Shown one piece after another: positions 55,101 through 64,000 of a DNA stretch of 64,000 bases (position 1 is its first letter; every line of letters starts with the position of its first letter). The notes below the pieces were generated by a model, which was not told the DNA's origin, made no database searches, and saw only the letters and a program-made list of their open reading frames with translations. Origin of the DNA: Thamnaconus septentrionalis (Eukaryota; Chordata; Actinopteri; Tetraodontiformes; Monacanthidae); the NCBI GenBank assembly GCA_009823395.1, contig CM020516.1, positions 6,591,001 to 6,655,000 of the forward strand. The letters run 5' to 3'. A program made the translations under genes and the position numbers.

Positions 55101-57470
55101 TTGGCCAAATTGATCACGCCAGTTATCATAGGCCCATTGATGCCGAAGTCAAAAACTTCTTCGGCGTATGCGCTGGGTGAGCAACTTCATTGAAATGAGC
55201 GGGCCGCCATCATGGAGTCTGGGGGTTTGGGTAGGGGTGGCGGTGGTGGTGGTGGTGGAGCACATTATGCAGATGCTAAACACTGAGGTCACTGTCCTCA
55301 ACTGACTGCACGATGGATGATGGTCTGACCGCTGGGTGCAATAACCAATCGTAAAGGCCGAGGCGAAGGTTCTGAGCTGATGCAGTGTTCAGATGTGCAG
55401 GCGACGCTGTGACCTCTACGTTAATAAAAAGGAAAAACTTGGGTATTTTTTTATCTTGGGGGGTGGGGTGGGGGGATGAAGTGGTGTTCACCCCGAGTCC
55501 CCCAACATCACCTCACTCTGAAAACATCAACAAGTCACAGGCGGGCGTAACTCAATCAAACAAAAAAGCGCTTTTTCAATCTCTCTCATCTTTTATTGTT
55601 GCACCCATCAGACATTTACATAAATACATTATTCATGGTCCTTAATCCCGCTTTCAGATGAGGGCGATATAAAATGTGACTCTCCCCGTGCGTGTGTGTG
55701 TGTCCTGATGTGTATGCAGATGGTGCAGGGGGGTGGGGGTGGGGGGTGTGAAGCAAGCTGCCTATTTTGTTTGTGGTTTGCACATTTCTGATTCGGCCCA
55801 GCGCCCTCCATCAACGAGGCGAGTTTCCATCCGCCGCAGCTGTAATAACCTGAAACCCGCGCCGATGTTAACACTTGTACACACTCCATTTCATGTTGCC
55901 CCCGCCGCGTGATTACATTTGCACGGCGCTTAATAAAAACGACTTACTTGACATTATCAAACAATCCAGGTGTAATAGCGCCAGGCCGCGCGCACGCGGC
56001 AAAATTGTGTTTTGCAGGCAATTAGTTCATTGCTGTGACAGCAATTCACCCAAGGGGAGGGGGGCAGGCCAAATATGTTTACCTTGTGAATCACCGAGCC
56101 CCGACCAACATATAAATATATAATATTAGCTGTGTGATCAATGGTTGCAGCAAGTGGCTGGGTTGCAATAATTGCTTTCGCTGGAAATGAGGCACCTCGG
56201 CGTTGCACGTTGTAATAGAAAAGATGGATGGCAGAAGGCCGTAAATTATGCATAAAAGACATGATGTGACATGCAAACGCTCCAGACAAATGTGTGTCAT
56301 TAGATGCGACCAAAGAAAGGCAGTTGTTGTTTCTTTAATTCTTCCGAGGGGCGTTCCATTCTGCAGCTAAACTGGATCCATGCACACAGTTCGCCGCACG
56401 CACCCGGTCCTTTGATGTTGTGAAGATACCAACCACTGCATCGCAAATATTTATGAGCCGCGGCCGGTTAATATTCAGCCGACGGTACGCCGCCTGTAAC
56501 ACCTGCTTACACACACAGAAAAATAACCGAGAGAGAGAGAGAGAGAAAAATATTTTTCCATCAACTAATTGGATTTCTTTGGCGTGCGATGCTCCCAATC
56601 GCGCGTGATTGAATGGGGAGAAATGTAACACCCCTGGTTGTAGGTCTCGCAGGCTAAAATTAGGAACCCGACAAACGTCGCTCGCATCTCCCGTTTCACC
56701 TTTTCCTCGAGTCAGGATCGCAGACAGCAGCCATTGTCATGCCATTTCACCGCGCACAAAGGCACAGGTGTAACGTTACTATTGCAACTATTGCTCCCGT
56801 GGACAAATTCACATGATGGATTTTTAATGCGCTGGTGCCTTTGCATGATGGATGGATGATATGCACCAGGTAATGCAATTGTGCATGTGGAATGAGCGGC
56901 AGACAGAGCGTTGGCCCTAATTCATCAGGAGCCGCCCGGCTTTTGTCGCCAATGGATTTTCATATAATGCCCCGCAGTGTAGAGTGCAAATGTAGAGCCG
57001 ATTCACCGCGACAATGAGATTTTTATTTAAGCTTATGTTTAAATAAAGTTTGGTCACATATATTCCTCCCTGTTGCCGTGGAGAGACCGACTGCCTGCTT
57101 CCCCACAGAGGATCCTTCCAACACTTCACTGGATGACTAATTTAGTAAATGAGGCATCCTTTAGTGTTTTCTTTAAATCCTGTGATGATGTTTTTTCTCC
57201 CGTTGGTAGAGCATATTTTGAGGTTGAGAGAAACAGAAGTGGAAAGTCAATTTACTCAGAGCCGCTATTTCCGTTTTCTGATTACTTATTTGCCAAATTG
57301 GTTTTACTCAAACCAGCTTGATTAAGATATTTCTTGATGAACTCATTTCAGTTCAGGCTTGCTCAACATGATTAATAAACAGCCAGAAATATGTGAACAA
57401 CCATTTCACGTTGCATCTTGCATCAAAGATTTGAACCATATCCGTATTTCAATTTCGTGAAGTATGAAGG
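52120..57470. promoter_or_regulatory. Candidate conserved non-coding (enhancer) desert upstream of arid5b
   Basis: Over 5 kb with few transposons, many homeobox/SOX/GATA-like cores and no reading frame or splice pattern. Blocks at about 53870-54180, 54400-54660 and 55900-56480 look single-copy and compositionally even. This is inference from texture and from the known enhancer-rich ARID5B neighbourhood; no alignment could be run. Confidence 0.35.
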
Positions 57471-57473
57471 ATA

Positions 57474-57601
57474 CATTCATTCATTCATCTTCTATACCCG
57501 CTTATTCCAATTCAGGGTCACGGGGGTCTGCTGGAGCCTATCCCAGCTGTCTTAGGGCGAAGGCAGGGTGACACCCTGGACAAGTCGCCAGTTCATCGCA
57601 G
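57474..57601. repeat. Teleost SINE/LINE-tail-like dispersed repeat, copy 2
   Basis: Same orientation as 2708-2841 and close in sequence across about 120 bp, suggesting recent activity of the family. Confidence 0.8.
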
Positions 57602-58198
57602 GTATGAAGGATATTTAGAGTTAAATCTGGGTTTGTGCTGCTAGGTCTCCTTGAAACCTCAGATCTCTTCCTGACAGTGGAAACCACTACTAAATACTAA
57701 TCATGTATTTACATCACAATATTTCTTCTGTTAAAATGCAAAGGTCACTTATTTCCCCAGTCTGGCAGATCCTGAGCGAAATTATACTGAATTTTGTGTC
57801 TCCCTCTGACCGCAGTGTTCAATATTTACACCCCTCTCGCCCCATTTCACTGGCCTATTTGTGGCTATGTAAGGCCAAAATATGTTTCAGTTAATCATTT
57901 AGTGCAGGAGGAAGTATTGTATGGTGAATGGATGGAAGCATCGTCTAGGAAATAAGCTAAAGCAACACAACTAAGAGCGGTCAGAGTGACCAGAGTTGTA
58001 AATTTGTGGGAAGAAAACCTGAGGAATTTTCCAAGAGCTAAAAGTAGATTTGTGAGAAACCACCGAGTGCTGGATATACACTGAATTGCGTGATCGACAC
58101 TGAAAGATTGCTTTGCATCATCTTAATATATAATATAACAAAAAAATACAATAAAAATTGATAAATATAAAAATATAAAAAAGCCAGATACTACTTAC

Positions 58199-58256
58199 AG
58201 CAGTGCTGATGGTAGGGTGGAGCCTCCACGTCAAGATGAAATCTAACAGTCCTCAT
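58199..58256 (-). other. Candidate internal exon of an unidentified minus-strand transcript
   Basis: A 58-bp segment is flanked by a strong acceptor (ttttcttcttccag) and a strong donor (GCT|gtaagt). Only one frame is open (MRTVRFHLDVEAPPYHQHC). It lies 2.8 kb upstream of arid5b on the opposite strand, so it could belong to a divergent non-coding RNA. There is no homology I recognise. Confidence 0.3.
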
Positions 58257-58859
58257 CTGGAAGAAGAAAACATAATATTGACATCATGGTGTTTCTAACA
58301 AAATCAAAGTCAAAGTACCACCTTAATGTCAAAGAATACTTCATTTATGACCCAGTAAAAAGTCAAAGAAAACCCTACTAAAACTCTTTGAATTCTTCTG
58401 AGAACTTTCAAAGGGGTCGATCCGAGCATCTTTGCCACTGCCTTTAGTTAATGGCTGGTTGCTAATATTTTGAGCCCTTCAAAAGCAATTCATATTTACC
58501 ATCAAGTTGTCACAACACGTGTTCACAATCAGACAGGAAATACTATTTCAAGTTGCTGTCTTCCCCCCATGTCTTTGCTGTGGTTGGAGCTGTAACTTCA
58601 GCTCTCTGTCTGCAGGTGAGCTCTCCAACCACACTGATTGCTCCCTGCTGAGGCTGCCTCATTATGTGGGAATGTGGAACACCTGTGTCGAGAACAAGGG
58701 GAAAAAAAGGAACCAGTTCACCGCTCGTATGGCCCCTCCATTAGGAAATAACCTGTGTGAAACATAAAACCATGTATTCTAAGTTTTTTTAAGTGTCTTG
58801 TCTCTGAGTATTTTTGTGAGATCCCTTTCTGGGGGAAAAAAAAAAATCTGCTGCTTTTC

Positions 58860-59420
58860 CCCTCATAAATATCTCACCACGTCTGCATCAATACCTGCAT
58901 TGCAATATTGCAGTGGCTGCTGCCGGGCTCACTTGGATGTTGACAAGCAAACACTTGCAATTGCCAGATAAGAGCCTGAGTGGTGCCATTGATTAACCGA
59001 GGACTTCATTATAGTGGGTGCCATTAACAATGCAACCCCATTGATTCGGCCCCCTGAAATGAGTGGGGGGGAGCAATCAGGAGAGATAACACTAAGAGCC
59101 ACAGTTTATATTAGTTTCACTGCGGGAGCAGCCAGCACCGCCGCCGCTGCTGCTGATGCAGCCCACAAATAAGACAGGCAGCCTTTGTGTAATCCACCTC
59201 TTTTTTACTCTGAGCTGACGCACTAAACTGCTACCTAAAATATCTGACTGTCACAGAGCATTGCCTCGGCTATTTCAGTATTAATACATGATGTTCTGCT
59301 GCATCTCTGAGCAAAGGGGGAGCCGAGCTGCTTGCCTTTTAAAAAAAAGCACATGACCTGACATAATGGGACTTGATGCGATGATGTTATACGCTTTTGC
59401 ATTAGGGTATTATATCGACT
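58860..59420. promoter_or_regulatory. Candidate conserved non-coding element 1.6 kb upstream of arid5b
   Basis: Repeat-free, with GATA (cagataag), homeobox and SOX-like cores and no open frame. Proximity to arid5b suggests an enhancer; there is no direct proof. Confidence 0.3.
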
Positions 59421-59810
59421 GAGCCTCGGCCATCGTTGCCGCTCATGCAAGACAGCAGGGCAGGGCAGGATCACAAGACCTCATTTTATTAGATGTGAGC
59501 CGTGTGCGTTCAAGGCCAACAGTTTCAGGAAGGGAGGGGGGAAGGAAGGAAGGAAAGAAAGAAAGAAAGAACGAAAGAACAGCGCATTGCGTAATGGTGT
59601 ACTTGAAATAGCTGGTGTCAGAAGTAGGTCTGTGTCCCTCTTGCATGCACAGTTCGCACACGCAGAGATCTGAAGGCTGGATAAATGCAGGGCACCACGA
59701 GACAACACGGAGGGCGGGGGAACAGCGACGCGTCGTGGACAGAGGCGGCACTGCCCAAAATAACAGGAATCTTTTTCCTTTTTTTCTTTTAACCCCCCTT
59801 TCCCAGGCAG

Positions 59811-59814
<4 letters not shown>

Positions 59815-59896
<82 letters not shown>
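59815..59896. repeat. (GA)n microsatellite
   Basis: About 41 GA units, 1.1 kb upstream of the arid5b start. Confidence 0.95.
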
Positions 59897-59898
<2 letters not shown>

Positions 59899-60099
59899 AC
59901 AGCTGACACATTTCAGCGGCATGCGAGAGGACAATGAGCGGCGCAGTAAACACAAACCAACCGCCGCGTTTGTTTGACTTCGCGGAAATATCGCGGCCAT
60001 CGCGAAACATTCGCGGTTTCATATCTGCTTCATAACGGCTTTTCTTCTACAACTACCCCCAAGCCCCTCCTCCCACACACATACACACACCGGTGTGTT

Positions 60100-60985
60100 T
60101 AAAGTAATACATAATCCTCACCATAATTATATAAGAGGCTAACGTGTAAACGATTGTGTGTCAAAAAAAAAAACGCACTGGGAAAAGGTCAACGCGGCAT
60201 TTTTCCCTCTCCCAGATGATTTATTTCTGTTTTGTGAAACCGTCCTTTTCTCCATTTCTCTCGGCAAATTTTTGAAAAAAATCCCCACCTCAATCCAAAA
60301 AATAAATATAAAGCCTGTCGTTTTCAGCGTTTTAAAAAAGCTCCCCCCAAAAAAGCCTGCGCGTTGGAGCTATTACGGCATCGTGCGAGCTCGACTCGGC
60401 ACCTCACGGGTCCCACATTGCCTTTTGAGGAATCATTTGATAGCCCTATTAACTTTCATGTAACATTGTTTCTTGAAGGCATCCGCGGCGAGAGCCCCAG
60501 TGTCATTACTGTGAGAAATGTGCTTTCATACTGAACGTCTTTTGCAGAAGTCCTGGAAGGCACATAGTCCCGTGGAGGCAGAGCAACGCCGAATATTGCC
60601 ATCAAACGGGTTTTGGGAGAGGCAGCACTTTAGCCGGGTGTCGTTTTTTAGATTTTAAAACGCACCTGTGCACCGGGGATGGAAAATTATTCGTACCATA
60701 TTGTGTATATGCTTGAATTTGACGTAAAAACGCAATGCGAGACACGGAAAAATCTCTAAATTGCCTATACAAATGATTTAAAAAATCCCAATTGATATCA
60801 CCGCCTCCAAAAATATCTTCAACCACATTTTAGAGCCAACTAGACATTTCTTCACGCGCGTCCACGGCGTTAATACTCGGCGTATTCAACTCCACGCAAG
60901 TATGCGCCTGGCAGGACCTGCGGCAATCCATTCAAGCCAGCAAGTTTGGAGAGCGTGTTGAGTTTAATCAATTCATAACGTCGAG
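60100..60985 (+). promoter_or_regulatory. arid5b upstream region and probable 5' UTR
   Basis: Single-copy sequence without tandem repeats runs into the arid5b ATG, and very GC-rich sequence follows exon 1 (61058-61100). No TATA box is convincing. The start of transcription cannot be placed. Confidence 0.4.
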
Positions 60986-61646
60986 ATGGAGCCGAACTCA
61001 CTGAAGGTAACGTTTGTTATCAACCGTTGATTTATTTTCGGTGTGTTTTTCACTTGTGATCGCCGCCGCGGCCGCTGCTGGCGAGCCGGCGGCGCCCGAA
61101 AATCCGAACAAACTTTGACACATCGCGTTTAGTATGACCACATCTGTGTCATATGTTGAACATCTAAAAATAGTTACACGATACTAATTGTGTGGAGAAA
61201 ACTGAGGTATGCTAATGTGCTGTAATGTTGCTGCGTCGTCCCTGCCAGCCGATTACGCAACTGCATTTGAAATGTTTTTAAACCACTTCGATGCGATTTA
61301 TGGAGTAAATCGATTTAATAAACCATTCATTATTTTTTATTTTATTGTTCCCCTCGCCTAATATTTGTCTTTATTCCCCTTCCGTCAACAGTGGGTGGGC
61401 TCGTCTTGCGGCTTACATGGACCATATATATTCTACAAAGCCTTTAAATTCACCCGGGATGGCAAACCGAGGATTTTGTCTCTCGGAGACTTTTTCTTCG
61501 TCAGATGTAAACCGGAGGATCCTATTTGCATAGCGGAGCTTCAGCTGCTATGGGAAGAAAGGACGAGCAAGCAACTTTTATCCAGCTCCAAACTTTATTT
61601 CCTACCCGAGGATACTCCCCAGGGACGGACGGTCGCCCACGGAGAG
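60986..61646 (+). CDS. arid5b: arid5b long isoform, first two coding exons (3' partial)
   Basis: ARID5B is an AT-rich-interaction-domain DNA-binding factor that works with PHF2 demethylase in liver, adipose, cartilage and lymphoid development. Exon 1 (60986-61006) encodes MEPNSLK and ends at a gtaacg donor. Exon 2 (61392-61646, 85 codons, phase 0-0) encodes the conserved N-terminal domain. It begins WVGSSCGLHGPYIFYKAFKF, contains GKPRILSLGDFFFVRC and PICIAELQLLWEERTS, and ends QGRTVAHGE before gtaagg. The near-identity to human leaves no doubt. The ARID domain and the rest of the gene lie beyond 64000. Intron 2 begins at 61647. Confidence 0.96.
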
Positions 61647-62338
61647 GTAAGGGGCTTGTGAATCGCTAAAGATGAATACTTATGAATGATTGATGTAACT
61701 ACCCCCCCCCCCCTCCCCGCATTCTCCCCCAATTTTTTTTAAAAGCAAGCACTCAGAGCATGTGTGTGTATGTGTTTGGTTCGTGTCCTGGCACTAAACG
61801 TATGGAATGGTGTTAAACGTGCCATTTACCCCCCCTTGTTTTTTCCCTCACTTGATATCTGGAAGCTCTTATTGTGGTGTCAACTGCTGAATGTGCACTT
61901 GTCCGGCTGCGCTCAGTTAAAGGCTCAGCGCTGCGCTCCTGTGCGCTTTAATTGTCTTTGTAAAAAAATAAATAAATAAAAGAACAGGAGGAGGGGGCTT
62001 TAAAAAAAAATCCGCAACAATCCTGCGTCCGCATCCGTCATTTTCATTTCTCGGTATAGAAAAGCGTGTCATACGCTGGCATTTCGAGGGAGGAGGAGGA
62101 GGAGGGAGAAGGGGGGGCGGAAATTGCGAAAGAGTGATGAACGCCACTGGGGTTAACTTGGCGCACACATCGCGATAAGTTATTCGCTGATTTTGTAATG
62201 CCGATGTTGAAAGAGGCTGCCAGAGTCGTCAGTGTTGCGTGGCACAAGAATCCGTGTACGAGCGCCGACACGTTCACACTCATAATAACAATAATCAGCA
62301 TCATTTTTTTGGTTTGTTCCGCGTTTTAGACATCCGCG

Positions 62339-62371
<33 letters not shown>

Positions 62372-63236
62372 TCTTCTTTGAAAGCATCCTCGACATTGTC
62401 GGCTCACATTTATTTTTTTTTTTTTTTTTTTTTTTTTTGGGTAAACCCGTCCCCCTATTGTTACATTATTACCAGGCTGGCACTGCGAGGAAAGCAATAG
62501 TTATGCTTGACTGTGGCCATATGTGGCGCTTGTGATCCGGTTACGTCGCTGCTCTGAATGCTGTCACTGTTTTCGTCTATTTATTCGCTCCTTTTATTGA
62601 GCAGAAACAAGCGGCGTGTTGTCGCGACATTTTAATCACCGCTGTGTGCTGCTTTCTTTCTTTTCTTTTCTTTTTTCTTTAAATTCCTGCTCATGTTGCG
62701 CGGTCGTGTTTGCGTGTTCAACTCTTGGCTGCGGATGGAAACGATTCCGTTGATATTGTTCGCGGACAAGGACACAGAGCCGCGTTTGTGTTGCGCGCTC
62801 TCGTGGCTTTGACATGCATTCTTTCCTCCAGAGTGAGCTATCGCTTTTCTCTTGTCATGAGCAAAGGCGACTGTTTATGGATGCGGAAAAAGAGGAGAGC
62901 TTTGGAAGTGCTGCTGCTGGTGGGGGAAATGAAAGCGCGCATCTTCCTATTCTGTCAGAATATCACCTCGGAACGCGCTATAATTATTCAGTCATCACTT
63001 GGGAGTCCACGCTGCTGCTGCTGCTGCTGCTGCTGCTGCGGGGACTCTTGAGGCCACACGCTTGTGCAAAAGGCGCACGCAGCTCCGACCCCCCCCCTTT
63101 TTTTTTTTTTATTCCCAAAGAGCTGATTTGCATTGCAAAGTGCTCGCATTCCGATCCATTTGGGGCCGTATCTGGAAATTATTACATCCGCTAAATGAGA
63201 AAGAGCTGCCGGAGCAAATAAAATTTAACGTGGATT

Positions 63237-63284
<48 letters not shown>

Positions 63285-64000
63285 CGGTGCAGTGCAGTTG
63301 CTCAAGCCCTTTTAAAGGTCCCATATTGTCTCATATTCACATCTATTTTTTAATGTTTTATTCCCTTGGCTCCATTGAAGCAGCCAGTCAGGATTTTTTT
63401 TTATCCCCCCCCATAAATCTATAAATAGATTTATAAATCTCTGGAAAGCACCATATTTAGCCCTCTGTTTATAGCCTCCTGTGAAGAAAGTTCTAGTTTG
63501 AGCTTCTTGCTAAAAACAGACGCTTTCTTGTAAGTCGAACATTTGTTTTGGGGGTATAGAGGGTGGAAGACACACCAGGTTGGGGTATAGATGAGGCTCT
63601 GTGCCCTTTGTGACATCACACAGGGCTTTGATTCCAAAATGATGTCTTTTGGCAAACGGTTATTGAAAAGTGGCGCAAGCGAATCAAAGGAAACGAAGGG
63701 CTTGGAGTGGAGTTGACTGACTGTGTTGGAAACTCTGGGCTGGGTTTACAGAACACGGCTCCTTTTTGAATTTTTACTGAAACAGTACAGCCTCAAAGCA
63801 AGAAACCCGCGCAACGCCTTGCATCAGCAGCAGCACACACACACACACACACACACACAAACACGCACATATTCTAACAGTGGCAGAAACCGATGTACTG
63901 GCTTTGAAGTTGCAGTTTGATTACAGATTAAACCAGACCGTGTATGTATAATATAATTCCAGGGGCCGATATGCAATGTATGCAGCTCGTAGCCTGACCT
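61647..64000. other. arid5b intron 2 (partial)
   Basis: Contains poly-T runs at 62339-62365 and 62411-62438, (CTG)n at 63011-63040, and (CA)n at 63239-63283 and 63834-63859. No further exon was recognised before the window ends. Confidence 0.6.

Noticed and set aside
50000..60980. Search for CABCOCO1 between tmem26 and arid5b
   Set aside because: No plus-strand exon with recognisable similarity was seen; it may be lost or moved in this lineage, but by-eye reading cannot prove absence.
62339..62438. Two poly-T runs considered as retroposon poly-A tails
   Set aside because: No LINE/SINE body or target duplications were seen next to them, so they are treated as homopolymers.

Overview
The window reads as nuclear DNA of a teleost fish, probably percomorph-like. 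Genes are split by short canonical introns, the orthologues are clear vertebrate ones, and the spacers are packed with (CA)n, (GA)n and (TA)n microsatellites and small non-autonomous DNA transposons typical of fish. I see no bacterial, phage, CRISPR, rRNA or tRNA features.

Five protein-coding genes can be rebuilt exon by exon. From left to right: (1) sdccag8 (-), a centrosome/cilium coiled-coil protein, with 13 coding exons between 10669 and 5238 and its C-terminal exons apparently beyond the left edge. One exon carries a frameshift in this sequence. (2) tnfaip3/A20 (-), complete in 8 coding exons (25958 to 17648), predicted 835 aa, with OTU protease residues and seven A20 zinc fingers intact. 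A CpG-rich region at about 28.1-28.9 kb with two adjacent NF-kB motifs is the likely promoter. (3) perp (-), complete in 3 exons (43000 to 34630), 185 aa, a four-pass PMP22/claudin-like protein. (4) tmem26 (-), complete in 6 exons (49670 to 45659), 560 aa. It is about 190 aa longer than human TMEM26 because of a 19-copy decapeptide repeat tail encoded by a 30-bp minisatellite. (5) arid5b (+), the first two coding exons (60986 to 61646) of the long isoform; the rest lies past the right edge.

In human, tnfaip3-perp (6q23), tmem26-arid5b (10q21) and sdccag8 (1q43) lie on three chromosomes, so this window joins three conserved blocks. The spacer from 50 to 61 kb upstream of arid5b has little repeat content over long stretches and looks like a conserved non-coding regulatory desert. 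It also holds two minus-strand candidate exons of an unidentified transcript.

The genes form no operon-like system. Their link is position only, although tnfaip3 is a classic NF-kB feedback gene and its local cis-elements fit that. No previously undescribed molecular system is evident. The most unusual items are the tmem26 repeat tail, the sdccag8 frameshift, a triplicated splice-donor cassette in sdccag8, the roughly 860-bp GA tract, and several transposon copies with recognisable ends and target-site duplications.
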